Positions 1-8,759 of a stretch of 64,000 bases of DNA are shown here, piece after piece. A program made the translations under genes and the position numbers. Under the pieces are notes generated by a model. It saw only the letters and a program-made list of their open reading frames with translations, made no database searches and was not told where the DNA came from. How positions within the stretch are numbered: the first letter of the stretch is position 1; each line of letters opens with the position of its first letter. Source of the DNA: JANQMY01 sp965228775 (GTDB lineage Bacteria > Pseudomonadota > Alphaproteobacteria > JANQMY01); assembly GCA_965228775.1 (NCBI GenBank), contig OZ245840.1, positions 434,001 to 498,000 on the forward strand, read 5' to 3'.

Positions 1-1
1 G

Positions 2-262
2 ATCGGCGGTGACTTTTCACGGCGCGGCTACGCCAACCGAATAAGTCTGGCCGTGCTCTTCGCTGTCGGCATTCGTATGGGTGGAATTGGTGTTCAGAGT
101 GCCGCCGTGAAGTTACCGATTGTCAACTTGGCTCAATACGCGATCCCTCTTCTGGCGATCGCTGTCTGCGCCATCGTCATTGAGCGCGGGCGGGTACCAT
201 TTTTGCGGCAACCATTGCGCACATCAGAAACTCCTGTTCCGGCCACTCCAAATCTAGACTAG
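2..262 (+). CDS. lptF: LPS export permease LptF, 3' end only
   Basis: The reading frame is open from the window edge and ends at TAG 260-262, so only the last 86 residues are seen. They hold two hydrophobic stretches separated by a short polar turn, as in the C-terminal membrane part of the YjgP/YjgQ family, and a short polar cytoplasmic tail. LptF and LptG form the inner-membrane channel of the LptB2FG transporter, which extracts lipopolysaccharide and pushes it onto the periplasmic bridge. The next gene, lptG, starts 3 bases after the stop, so the two are surely co-transcribed. The identity rests on this neighbour and on the membrane pattern, because the jellyroll domain lies outside the window. 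Confidence 0.85.
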   Translation: MGGDFSRRGYANRISLAVLFAVGIRMGGIGVQSAAVKLPIVNLAQYAIPLLAIAVCAIVIERGRVPFLRQPLRTSETPVPATPNLD

Positions 263-265
263 ACG

Positions 266-1366
266 ATGCGCTTTTCTTGGACACTTTCACGGTACATTGG
301 CGTTCAATTCCTGATTGGAATTGGGATTGTCTTTGGCGCGTGCTTGTGTCTGATTTTCTTGGTTGACCTGGTCCAGTTGCTGCAACGCGCTTCAAGCCGC
401 GGTCCCGTGCCGTTCGGCACTCTTGCGACGATGGCATTCTACAAACTGCCGAACATCTCCGAAGTCGCCCTTCCCTTTGCTGTCCTGTTTGGCGCCATCT
501 GGACTTTTATACGGCTCAGTCGCAGCCATGAATTAGTAGTCGCGCGGGCGACCGGTGTCTCCGTGTGGCAATTCCTGACACCAGCGATCTTCATCACCAT
601 GGTAGGCGGTATCTTCGTTGTGACCGTCTACAATCCGATTGCCGCATCCTTGATATCGCGCTTTGAACAGCTTGAATCTCGGCACATGCGCGGGCAGTCG
701 AGTTCGCTCACCGTTTCCTCGTCCGGTCTTTGGCTTCGCCAAGGAGACGAAATCGGACAATCCGTCATTCATGCCCTTAAAGTCGACGGTGAAGGCATGG
801 TCCTCGAAGACGTAACCTTTATGTTCTATGAGGGCGCCGACAAGTTCCGGGCCCGCATTGATGCCGAATCAGCCGAGCTCAAAGATGGCTATTGGGACAT
901 ACGTAACGCCCGCCTCAACGTCCTAGACCCATTTCCTGAGAATAGTTTTCATGAACGTTATAGCGTCACAACGTCGCTGACGCAGGAACGTATCCAGGAC
1001 AGTTTTGCCTCGCCCCAGACCATGTCTTTTTGGCAATTGCCGCAATTCATTACTCTGGCGGAAGAAGCAGGCTTCTCGGCCACAGCGCACCGGCTGCATT
1101 GGCACAGCATCCTTGCCACCCCATTTTTGCTCTCCGCGATGATCCTTCTGGCCGCCACATTCTCGATGCGGGTCTACCGCCTTGGCGGCATGGCCAAACT
1201 CGCCGGCGCTGGCGTTATGGCCGGATTTGCGCTTTATTTCTTGTCGGACGTATCGTCGGCATTGGGGCTTTCGGGCCACCTGCCGATCATTCTCGCCGCT
1301 TGGAGTCCAACAATCGTTGCAATGTTGCTGGGGGTTGCAACGCTCCTTCATTTGGAGGACGGTTAG
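266..1366 (+). CDS. lptG: LPS export permease LptG
   Basis: 366 residues, the usual length for this family. Three hydrophobic segments in the first 120 residues are followed by a soluble, beta-rich stretch (about 130-265, the periplasmic jellyroll that receives LPS), then three more membrane segments to the end. This 3+3 layout is that of YjgQ/LptG. With LptF and two LptB ATPases (not in this window) it moves LPS out of the inner membrane. The ATG lies 3 bases after the lptF stop, and lptD follows after 6 bases, so the operon joins the inner-membrane and outer-membrane ends of the same transport bridge. Nothing unusual was seen. Confidence 0.93.
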   Translation: MRFSWTLSRYIGVQFLIGIGIVFGACLCLIFLVDLVQLLQRASSRGPVPFGTLATMAFYKLPNISEVALPFAVLFGAIWTFIRLSRSHELVVARATGVSVWQFLTPAIFITMVGGIFVVTVYNPIAASLISRFEQLESRHMRGQSSSLTVSSSGLWLRQGDEIGQSVIHALKVDGEGMVLEDVTFMFYEGADKFRARIDAESAELKDGYWDIRNARLNVLDPFPENSFHERYSVTTSLTQERIQDSFASPQTMSFWQLPQFITLAEEAGFSATAHRLHWHSILATPFLLSAMILLAATFSMRVYRLGGMAKLAGAGVMAGFALYFLSDVSSALGLSGHLPIILAAWSPTIVAMLLGVATLLHLEDG

Positions 1367-1372
1367 CGGGGT

Positions 1373-3613
1373 TTGTTGGGGTTCAAAATTATTAACGCGC
1401 TAAAAAAAGAACGTTCCGTCCTGTTAGAAGAACGTCGGCTCTCTGGGTGGCTTTACAACATTGCGACCGCGATGGTGATTGCCACGCTGTATACGGGCGC
1501 GACACCGGTCGCTCACGCTCAATTTTCGGAACTGGTTGGCGGAGACGAGGACGGAGAAGAAGGCAATGACATCGCTTTCCTCCAAGCCGACACCCTCACC
1601 TATGACAGATCCAACAACCTGGTGATTGCCGAAGGCAATGTGGAAGTTGCCTATGGCACGCGGGTCCTTTTCGCCGACCGGCTAACCTACAATCAGGACA
1701 CGGACATCATCAAGGCGGAAGGCAATATCGCCATCCTGGAGGAATCTGGGCAAGTCACCTTTGCGGACAGCGCCGAACTTACCGGCGATCTTAAGGAAGG
1801 CGTCGTTGAGAACATCCAAATGCTGCTTGAGGATGACTCTAAGTTCGCGGCGAACCGGGCCACCCGCATTCGGGACCGGCTGTCTGTTCTGAACAAAGCC
1901 GTCTTTAGCCCATGTAAAGTGTGTGAGGACGATAAGCGCCCTCCTCTATGGCAGATCAAGGCCTATCGGGTCATTCACGACCAAGAGATCAAAGAGATCC
2001 GATATCAGGATGCGGTCTTCGAAGTCTTCGGTGTCCCTGTGGGATACTTCCCTTACTTCAGCCATCCGGATCCGACGGTGAAACGCAAGTCCGGCTTTCT
2101 CACCCCATCGATTGGGAATTCGTCCGACTTAGGCACATTATTTGAAATTCCATACTATTTCGCCCTTTCGGATCACTACGACGCCACGTTCACGCCGCTC
2201 TTTACGACAGACGAAGGTGTCCTTCTGCAGGGCGAGTTCCGCCAGAAAACACGGCGCGGCCAATACACTGTCGAGGGCAGCATCACGCGCGCAGACGAAT
2301 TGAACGATCTCGGCGTGAAAACGGGTGAGACAGACATCCGCGGTCATATTTTTGCGAGCGGTAAATTCAGGCTCAGCCCGAAATGGACAACAAAGTTCGC
2401 CTTAGAGCAGACCACGGATGATACGTTTCTTGAACGGTATGACATTTCCGAAGAAGACAGACTCGAAAGCCGTCTGAATTTCACGCGCGTCGATGATAGA
2501 AACCTTCTCACTCTGGACTCCTTCGCATTTCGCGATCTGAGATTCGAAACGCAACCGGGACAAACCCCAATCGTCGTCCCCTTGGTTGACTACAATCATG
2601 TCTTCGACGAGCTGGTCGCCGGCGGTCAGATCAAAATGAACGGCAACCTATTGAACTTCTTCCGCTCGGACGGGACCGACGTGACCCGCCTGTCCGGGAC
2701 AGCCAGTTGGGATCGCATCGAGACCAACAAATTCGGTCAGGTCCTAAACTACTTTGCGAGCGTGCGCTCCGATGGCTACTTCATCAAGGACTTTGATGTC
2801 CAAATTGATGGCGAAAACCGTGACACAATCGGCCGTGTCTTGCCGCAGGTAGGTCTGGATGTTCGATGGCCGTTTGCTCGGACCGCTTGGTCCACATTCC
2901 AGACAATCGAGCCGATCGTCCAGGTGATCTACGCACCGGTTGGCGGTAACCCGAGCGAGATCCCCAACGAAGACAGTTTGAGCTTCGAATTTGACGACAC
3001 CAACCTGTTCAGCCGGAACCGTTTCCCAGGTTTCGACCAATACGAAGATGGATCACGGATTAATTATGGCATTCGCGGATCCATTCATGGATCCAAGCTC
3101 GGATTCGCCGAGTTCCTAATCGGCCAAAGCTACAGATTCGTCGACAACTCTACATTCGCGGTCGGCACCGGCCTTGATGACAAGCAATCGGACTTTGTTG
3201 GCCGCGTTATCCTCTCCCCCAACCCACATATAAACATCGTGAACCGGTTCCGGTTCGACCGGCGGGATCTCAGCCTCGACCGCAACGAACTTCAATTGAG
3301 CTGGCAATATTGGCGGCTAAATGGCGGTATCACATACACCCGCCTCGCGGAGGAAGCGACCGATGAGTCTCTCATCGAACGGGAAGAGGTGTCGCTGGTC
3401 GCGGGGGTCGATGTGACCAGAAACTGGCGCCTCTTTGGATCATATCGTCGTGATCTGGAAGCCAACCGGAATATCCGATCTGATATCGGGGTCCAGTATG
3501 AGGACGAATGCACCCTCTTACAGGTCACTTTCCGGCGGGATTTCACCGAAGACCGGGACGTATCGGCTGACAGCACGGTCTTTTTCACCATCCGGCTCAA
3601 GAATCTCGGCTAA
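1373..3613 (+). CDS. lptD: LPS assembly outer-membrane protein LptD
   Basis: 746 residues. A signal-peptide-like hydrophobic stretch ends near Ala-His-Ala-Gln at about residues 47-50. An OstA-like N-terminal domain with repeated AEGNVEV-type strands follows (about 55-165), then a long region rich in alternating polar/aromatic residues that fits the 26-strand barrel. Two cysteines (SPCKVC, about 180-184) and one near the C-terminus (DECTLL) could form the disulfide known to matter in LptD; the pattern is reduced compared with E. coli. It inserts LPS into the outer leaflet together with LptE. The start is uncertain: TTG 1373 gives this length, while ATG 1472 would give a shorter but still plausible signal peptide. 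Confidence 0.93.
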   Translation: MLGFKIINALKKERSVLLEERRLSGWLYNIATAMVIATLYTGATPVAHAQFSELVGGDEDGEEGNDIAFLQADTLTYDRSNNLVIAEGNVEVAYGTRVLFADRLTYNQDTDIIKAEGNIAILEESGQVTFADSAELTGDLKEGVVENIQMLLEDDSKFAANRATRIRDRLSVLNKAVFSPCKVCEDDKRPPLWQIKAYRVIHDQEIKEIRYQDAVFEVFGVPVGYFPYFSHPDPTVKRKSGFLTPSIGNSSDLGTLFEIPYYFALSDHYDATFTPLFTTDEGVLLQGEFRQKTRRGQYTVEGSITRADELNDLGVKTGETDIRGHIFASGKFRLSPKWTTKFALEQTTDDTFLERYDISEEDRLESRLNFTRVDDRNLLTLDSFAFRDLRFETQPGQTPIVVPLVDYNHVFDELVAGGQIKMNGNLLNFFRSDGTDVTRLSGTASWDRIETNKFGQVLNYFASVRSDGYFIKDFDVQIDGENRDTIGRVLPQVGLDVRWPFARTAWSTFQTIEPIVQVIYAPVGGNPSEIPNEDSLSFEFDDTNLFSRNRFPGFDQYEDGSRINYGIRGSIHGSKLGFAEFLIGQSYRFVDNSTFAVGTGLDDKQSDFVGRVILSPNPHINIVNRFRFDRRDLSLDRNELQLSWQYWRLNGGITYTRLAEEATDESLIEREEVSLVAGVDVTRNWRLFGSYRRDLEANRNIRSDIGVQYEDECTLLQVTFRRDFTEDRDVSADSTVFFTIRLKNLG

Positions 3614-3699
3614 ATCAAGTTTTCCGCTAAGTCGCGCCCCGGAATTCACAAATTTGACTTTGTAGGCTATTGTCCGGCGCTCATAATAGGAGAGCTGGC

Positions 3700-3774
3700 A
3701 TGAGCTGGGAAGAATGCCGAAGCCAGCTGGTTTTGCGTAATTTGGGTAGGGTTTGGCAAGATGAGCACTCTTAA
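3700..3774 (+). CDS. possible 24-codon leader ORF overlapping surA
   Basis: An ATG at 3700 follows a strong Shine-Dalgarno-like AGGAGAG (3688-3694) by 5 bases and is read for 24 codons to TAA 3772-3774. It overlaps the first 14 bases of surA, which has no good ribosome site of its own. The start region can pair: AGCTGGC 3693-3699 with GCCAGCT 3722-3728, which would cover the start. This looks like translational coupling or a small regulated leader, but the peptide resembles nothing I know and could be chance. Confidence 0.35.
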   Translation: MSWEECRSQLVLRNLGRVWQDEHS

Positions 3775-5083
3775 AGAATTGCCTTTTAGAACACGCAGAG
3801 CGATCGGTCAGATTATCAAGCAAAAGTGGATTTGGGCCCTGCCATGCGCGGCCGTCTTGGTGGGCACTTCACTCACCGCGACATGGGCTCAGTCCGTTCA
3901 GCGGATCGCGGCGATCGTCAATGACGAGGTCATATCGGGGTATGACCTGCAGCAGCGCATGTCCCTGGTTCTGTCCTCATCAGGCCTCCAACCATCGCCA
4001 GAAGCACTTAAACGTCTTGAACCACAGGTGCTTCGAACCCTCGTCGACGAACGCTTGCAGCTACAAGAAGCCGAGCGGAACGAAATTGAAGTGGAAACAC
4101 GCGAAATCGCGGAAGCCATCGCCGACATTGGCGCCCGCAACAATCTTAGCCCAGAACAAATCGAGAGCTTCCTCGGACAGGCCGGGATCGATTTCGCCAC
4201 TTTGCAGCGGCAGGTATATGCGGAACTTGCCTGGAATAAATTGATCGGCCAACGATTTGGCGCACGGGTTTTCATCAGCGATGAACAGGTTGATTCTGCC
4301 TATAACCGCTTTCTCGAAAACTCATCACAACCTCAGTACCGGATGGCTGAAATCTTCTTGTCCGTTGACTCACCCGAACAGGACGAAGAAGTACGGCGCA
4401 CCGGTCAAAGGCTCGTACAGGAAATTATCGCGGGCGCCCCATTTGACGCCATCGCGCAACAATTCAGCCAAGCGTCCACCGCCGGTGTTGGCGGCGATGT
4501 GGGATGGGTACAAGAGGGCCAGTTGGCGCCGGAACTGGACACACAGCTTCTCAAGATGAGCCCCGGATCGGTATCCGCTCCAATTCGCACGATTGGCGGG
4601 TACTACATTCTCGCCATGCTAGATCGCCGCGAAACGGCGGGCGGCGCGGATGCCATGAGATCGACGGTAACGCTGAAGCAAATTCTAATCCCATTGTCGC
4701 CTGAAGCTCCCCGTGAAGAAATCTCGCGAGCCGCCAACAAAGCAAGCCGCGCCAGATCTGCTGTTCGGGGATGTGGCAATGTTGAGCAAGTTGCCACCCA
4801 GTACCCTGGAGCAGTTCCCGGAGATATTGGTAAGGTTCCAGGCAGTCAGCTGACGGAGAACTTTCGAGGCGCCGTGATGTCCCTGCGCAAGGGCGAAGCA
4901 AGTGCGCCGGTGCGTAGTGCCAATGGCTTCCATGTTTTAGTGGTTTGCGACAAGGAAGAGCAATTGGTGCAACTTCCCTCTCGCGGTGACATCCAGACCC
5001 GGCTCTTTAACCAGCGGATCGGCATGATGTCCCGGCGGTATCTGCGCGATCTGCGGCGGGATGCGGTTGTCGAAGTCCGATAA
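3761..5083 (+). CDS. surA: periplasmic chaperone / peptidyl-prolyl isomerase SurA
   Basis: 440 residues. A basic N-terminus is followed by a hydrophobic segment ending in ATWAQ near residue 44, a Sec signal. The SurA N-terminal chaperone domain follows (about 45-190), starting with the typical IAAIVNDEVISGYDL. Two parvulin-like domains come next: the first (about 190-295) is well formed, with FSQASTAGVGGDVGWV; the second (about 300-410) is more diverged. SurA escorts outer-membrane proteins, including LptD encoded just upstream, through the periplasm. pdxA starts inside its last 23 bases. A short ORF overlaps its start and may control its translation. Confidence 0.92.
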   Translation: MSTLKELPFRTRRAIGQIIKQKWIWALPCAAVLVGTSLTATWAQSVQRIAAIVNDEVISGYDLQQRMSLVLSSSGLQPSPEALKRLEPQVLRTLVDERLQLQEAERNEIEVETREIAEAIADIGARNNLSPEQIESFLGQAGIDFATLQRQVYAELAWNKLIGQRFGARVFISDEQVDSAYNRFLENSSQPQYRMAEIFLSVDSPEQDEEVRRTGQRLVQEIIAGAPFDAIAQQFSQASTAGVGGDVGWVQEGQLAPELDTQLLKMSPGSVSAPIRTIGGYYILAMLDRRETAGGADAMRSTVTLKQILIPLSPEAPREEISRAANKASRARSAVRGCGNVEQVATQYPGAVPGDIGKVPGSQLTENFRGAVMSLRKGEASAPVRSANGFHVLVVCDKEEQLVQLPSRGDIQTRLFNQRIGMMSRRYLRDLRRDAVVEVR

Positions 5084-6107
5084 GAAGCGCGATCACAAAG
5101 TATCGCCCATTGCGGTAACCATGGGCGATACGCGCGGCATCAGCGGTGAACTGACCATCAAAGCTTGGAACGCCAAGAGCTCGGAAACCGTTCCGCCTTT
5201 TTTTGCAATCGATCACCCGGATCGGCTGAACGCCCTTGCGGAGCAACTGAAGCTGCCGTTAAAGGTCTCCGTTATCGAAACGCCGTCTACAGCCGTAAGC
5301 GTCTTCGATACGGCGCTGCCGGTAATCCCTATCGACAAAGTTACGTCCGGCAAAACGAACTGCGCGTCGCAGACGATCGCATCAATCGAACATGCTGTTG
5401 ATCTGGTTTTGGGTAAACAGGCAAAAGCCATGGTGACCAACCCTATCAACAAAAAGAACTTGTACGATGCGGGCTTCACGTTTCAGGGGCATACGGACTT
5501 TTTAGAGCATCTTGCGAGCCAACATACCGGCACCTCCTGCCGTTCGATTATGATGTTAGCGTCCCAAAGCCTTCGCACGGTGCCCGTAACGGTCCACATC
5601 CCGCTCCACGCTGTTCCCGGCGCACTGAGCCAAGATGCATTGATCGAATGCGCTGAAATCGTTGCAGCGGCTCTTCACACCGACTTCGGTATTAGGGAGC
5701 CGCGCCTTGCCGTTGCCGGTCTCAACCCCCATGCGGGCGAAGGGGGCAGTATTGGCAATGAAGATCAGGAGATTATCGAACCTGCCATCGAAAAACTGCG
5801 CCACAAAGGGTTACAAGTGGAAGGACCGCTTCCCGCAGACACGATGTTTCATGAACGTGCCCGAACGCAATACGACGCAGCCCTTTGCATGTATCACGAT
5901 CAGGCGCTTATCCCTCTTAAGACGCTGGACTTCGATAAGGGGGTTAATGTGACGCTGGGCTTGCCCTTCATTCGCACGTCGCCTGACCATGGAACGGCCT
6001 ATGACATTGCGGGCACCGGTAAGGCAGACCCGACCAGTTTTCTTGAAGCTCTTCGTCTCGCTGATCAGTTGGCGGACAATAGGCAGCGCGCTTCGTCGCT
6101 CCACTAA
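5061..6107 (+). CDS. pdxA: 4-hydroxythreonine-4-phosphate dehydrogenase PdxA
   Basis: 348 residues. PdxA oxidises 4-phosphohydroxy-L-threonine in the DXP-dependent pathway to pyridoxal 5'-phosphate. Family marks seen are the N-terminal IAVTMGD, VTNPINKKNL (about 130-140), a metal-site GHTDFLEHLA, the central NPHAGEGG, MYHDQALIPLK, and the C-terminal RTSPDHGTAYDIAG. The ATG at 5061 overlaps the end of surA by 23 bases, and rsmA follows 5 bases after the stop, the usual surA-pdxA-rsmA order. The first 15 or so residues are charged and weakly conserved, so an internal alternative start cannot be excluded. Confidence 0.94.
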   Translation: MRLSKSDKKRDHKVSPIAVTMGDTRGISGELTIKAWNAKSSETVPPFFAIDHPDRLNALAEQLKLPLKVSVIETPSTAVSVFDTALPVIPIDKVTSGKTNCASQTIASIEHAVDLVLGKQAKAMVTNPINKKNLYDAGFTFQGHTDFLEHLASQHTGTSCRSIMMLASQSLRTVPVTVHIPLHAVPGALSQDALIECAEIVAAALHTDFGIREPRLAVAGLNPHAGEGGSIGNEDQEIIEPAIEKLRHKGLQVEGPLPADTMFHERARTQYDAALCMYHDQALIPLKTLDFDKGVNVTLGLPFIRTSPDHGTAYDIAGTGKADPTSFLEALRLADQLADNRQRASSLH

Positions 6108-6112
6108 GCAGC

Positions 6113-6982
6113 ATGGTTGATCTTCCCCCCTTAAGAGATGTCATTGCGCAGCATGACCTGCGCGCTAAAAAATCCTTAGGCCAAAACTTTCTGCTCGATC
6201 AGAACCTTACTGACCGAATAGCCAATGCCGCCGGCCCCCTTGAGGGCATTGATGTGTTTGAGGTCGGACCGGGTCCAGGCGGATTGACGCGCAGCCTTTT
6301 GCGGCAAGGTGCAAGGCGTGTCGTCGCCGTAGAGCGGGACACGCGCTGTTTGGCGGCGCTTGAAGACTTAGCAACCAGCTTTCCGAACCGGTTGATGGTC
6401 GTTCCCGGCGATGCGTTGGAGATCGACGAAGCGGACGCCCTCAAGCAAGCTGGGGTTGGACGAACGCGCGTCATCGCCAACCTGCCCTACAACATTGGAT
6501 CAAAGCTCTTGATCAAATGGTTGCTGAACGCCTCCTGGCCGCCCTGGTTCACCTCCCTCTCCTTGCTTTTCCAGAAAGAGGTGGCGGAGCGTATTGTCGC
6601 ATCTCCAGGAAACAAAGCCTATGGCCGTCTATCTGTCATGACCCAATGGCGTTGCAGCGCCCGCATCGCGTTCGACATTCCGGCGCGCGCCTTTACGCCG
6701 CCGCCGAAAGTGACATCGTCTCTCGTCGTCATTAGGCCGGATGCCCAAGCAGAACCTCAATTGGACCCTGCGGATTTGGAAAAAGTGGTTGGCCTTGCAT
6801 TTGGACAGCGCCGCAAAATGATTAAATCCAGTCTGCAAGGTCTTGGTGTTCCCGTCGAAGATGTTCTTAAAGAGGCAAACATCGATGCATCCCTTCGGGC
6901 GGAGAACATCGATGTCGCAGGCTTCGTCGGATTGGCTCTCTCTTATTGCCGCCTGCGTGACAACGTGCAAAATTCTCCATAA
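6113..6982 (+). CDS. rsmA: 16S rRNA (adenine1518/1519-N6)-dimethyltransferase RsmA/KsgA
   Basis: 289 residues. It dimethylates two adjacent adenines in the 3' terminal hairpin of 16S rRNA late in 30S assembly. Visible marks are KKSLGQNFLLD (residues 20-29), the AdoMet-binding EVGPGPGGLT (50-59), the acidic end of the next strand VERD, and the catalytic NLPYN (near 123). The C-terminal FGQRRKMI RNA-binding stretch is also present. It sits 5 bases after pdxA and ends the + strand operon that starts with lptF. No defect seen. Confidence 0.95.
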   Translation: MVDLPPLRDVIAQHDLRAKKSLGQNFLLDQNLTDRIANAAGPLEGIDVFEVGPGPGGLTRSLLRQGARRVVAVERDTRCLAALEDLATSFPNRLMVVPGDALEIDEADALKQAGVGRTRVIANLPYNIGSKLLIKWLLNASWPPWFTSLSLLFQKEVAERIVASPGNKAYGRLSVMTQWRCSARIAFDIPARAFTPPPKVTSSLVVIRPDAQAEPQLDPADLEKVVGLAFGQRRKMIKSSLQGLGVPVEDVLKEANIDASLRAENIDVAGFVGLALSYCRLRDNVQNSP

Positions 6983-7028
6983 TTCAAGACGGCGGAAAGA
7001 ACGCCATGGAAGCGTCAGGAGATCAAAA

Positions 7029-8078
7029 ATGAAAAGCCAATCCATTGTTGCCCTCGGCGAACCCCTTCAGGAAATTGAGAGCCCAACACCCGACCCCACC
7101 GGCAGCGAAGTTTTGATGAAAGTGACCGCCTGTGGCGTCTGTCATAGTGACGTTCACATCCATGATGGCTATTTCGACATGGGTGGCGGGAACAAACTTC
7201 CCTTGAGCGCTAAAGAAATGTTGCCTCATACGCTTGGCCACGAGATCGCCGGCGAAGTGGTTGCCGTGGGCCCGGATGCCAAAGGCGTGTCGGTGGGTGA
7301 CCGCCGGGTCGTTTACCCATGGATCGGCTGTGGCGAATGCGCGCTCTGCAAAGCCGGAGACGAACACTATTGCCGGCAACCCGCCAATCTGGGCGTCACA
7401 AGGCCTGGCGGATATGCGGACCATGTCATGGTGCCGAATTCCAAATATCTGTTTGACTACGGGTCTCTGTCGGAATCCCTAGCGGCAACTTATATGTGCA
7501 GTGGGCTGACGGCTTTCGGTGCTCTCAAGAAACTGGGCCCAGTCGGCGCCAGCGACAAAGTGCTGATCGTCGGCGTTGGTGGTGTCGGCATGATGGGCGT
7601 GCAGTTCGCCAAAGCCTTGTTCCCAAGTGCGCCGTTGGCCGCCGACATCGAAGAGGCAAAACTCACCGCCGCTCAGGAAGCCGGTGCTGCCAGCGTTTAC
7701 AACAGCAAAGACGAAGATGCCGTGGCCCGTATTCTCGCCGATACGGATGGCGGCGTTCTGGGCGCGATCGATTTCGTCGGATCGGAAGCATCTCTGAACT
7801 TCGCCAGCGCAACCGTTCGTAAAGGCGGCAAAGTTGTCGTGGTGGGGCTGTTCGGTGGCGGCTTCTCGATGCCTATTCCCATGTTCCCGCTGCGCGCCAT
7901 CTCCATCGGTGGATCCTATGTGGGCTCGCTCCCGGAAACCAAGGAAATGATGGAGCTTGTCACATCCGGCAAAATCGATCCTATTCCCGTTGAAACGCGT
8001 CCACTCTCTCAAGCCGGAAAGACGCTGGACGATCTGCGGTCTGGATCTGTGGTTGGCCGCGTGGTGCTACAGCCGTAA
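7029..8078 (+). CDS. zinc-dependent alcohol dehydrogenase
   Basis: 349 residues from ATG 7029, which follows AGGAG by 8 bases; the same frame runs further upstream into rsmA but without a ribosome site. It is a medium-chain dehydrogenase: catalytic-zinc Cys38 in CGVCHSD, the GHE motif near residue 75, four structural-zinc cysteines in CGECALCKAGDEHYC, and a Rossmann motif VGVGGVGMMG at about 183-192. Such enzymes oxidise primary or aromatic alcohols with NAD(P). The substrate cannot be read from sequence. It lies between rsmA and the convergent gmk and looks like an insertion between two conserved blocks. Confidence 0.85.
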   Translation: MKSQSIVALGEPLQEIESPTPDPTGSEVLMKVTACGVCHSDVHIHDGYFDMGGGNKLPLSAKEMLPHTLGHEIAGEVVAVGPDAKGVSVGDRRVVYPWIGCGECALCKAGDEHYCRQPANLGVTRPGGYADHVMVPNSKYLFDYGSLSESLAATYMCSGLTAFGALKKLGPVGASDKVLIVGVGGVGMMGVQFAKALFPSAPLAADIEEAKLTAAQEAGAASVYNSKDEDAVARILADTDGGVLGAIDFVGSEASLNFASATVRKGGKVVVVGLFGGGFSMPIPMFPLRAISIGGSYVGSLPETKEMMELVTSGKIDPIPVETRPLSQAGKTLDDLRSGSVVGRVVLQP

Positions 8079-8088
8079 TCGGCTGAAC

Positions 8089-8721
8089 TCAAAGGCCTTC
8101 GCGTAACTGTTTCGCGAAATCGCTCAAGCCTGTTTGCCGGGCGCGCTTCAAGCGCTCGGCCGTCAGGATCGCTTTGAGCTGGGCAAAGCTGCTATCGATG
8201 TCGTTATTGACGATGACATAGTCATATTCCGCCCAGTGGCTCATTTCCTCGGACGCTTTTGCCATGCGCGACGCTACCACTTCGTCGCTGTCTTGAGCAC
8301 GCGCCCTTAAGCGCCGTTCAAGCTCCATCGTGGAAGGGGGTAGAATGAAGACGCGCACCAAATCCGTCGCGGCGTTTTGTTCGAGCTGCTGAGTGCCTTG
8401 CCAGTCAATGTCGAACAAAACATCTCTGCCGGACCTCAACGCTTCATCTACCGGCGTTTTCGGCGTGCCGTAATAGTTACCAAACACTTTGGCGTGTTCC
8501 AGCAGTTCGCCGCGATTGACCATCAATCCAAAGTCTTCCGTGGAAACAAAGTAATAGTCTTTGCCTTCTTGTTCGCCAGGACGAGGATGACGGGTGGTCG
8601 CAGAAACTGACATAATCACATTCGGGTCGGTCTCCAACAGCATGCGCGACAATGTGGTCTTACCGGCACCACTTGGCGACGACAACACAAACATCAGGCC
8701 GCGTCTCGATATCTCAACCAT
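8089..8721 (-). CDS. gmk: guanylate kinase
   Basis: 210 residues, the normal size. It phosphorylates GMP to GDP with ATP. The P-loop is SGAGKT (residues 17-22). The GMP-binding segment follows, with SATTRHPRPGEQEGKDYYFV, and later the family stretch FDIDWQGTQQL. The last gene of the minus-strand block, 38 bases after yicC, a pairing common in alphaproteobacteria. It converges with the alcohol dehydrogenase gene, leaving only 10 bases between stops and no obvious terminator hairpin. Confidence 0.95.
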   Translation of the reverse strand: MVEISRRGLMFVLSSPSGAGKTTLSRMLLETDPNVIMSVSATTRHPRPGEQEGKDYYFVSTEDFGLMVNRGELLEHAKVFGNYYGTPKTPVDEALRSGRDVLFDIDWQGTQQLEQNAATDLVRVFILPPSTMELERRLRARAQDSDEVVASRMAKASEEMSHWAEYDYVIVNNDIDSSFAQLKAILTAERLKRARQTGLSDFAKQLREGL

Positions 8722-8759
8722 GGTCTGGTCTCTTGTTCTTCTTTTTATCTGTAGACAGA

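Noticed and set aside
923..1351. 142-residue ORF opposite lptG
   Set aside because: Shadow of lptG: no ribosome site and an odd, Cys/His/Arg-rich composition typical of antisense frames.
3654..3687. Sigma-70 promoter before surA (TTGACT ... CATAAT)
   Set aside because: The two boxes are 22 bases apart, too far for a normal promoter.
6843..7028. Upstream extension of the alcohol dehydrogenase frame
   Set aside because: It overlaps rsmA in another frame and has no family similarity; ATG 7029 with AGGAG is better.
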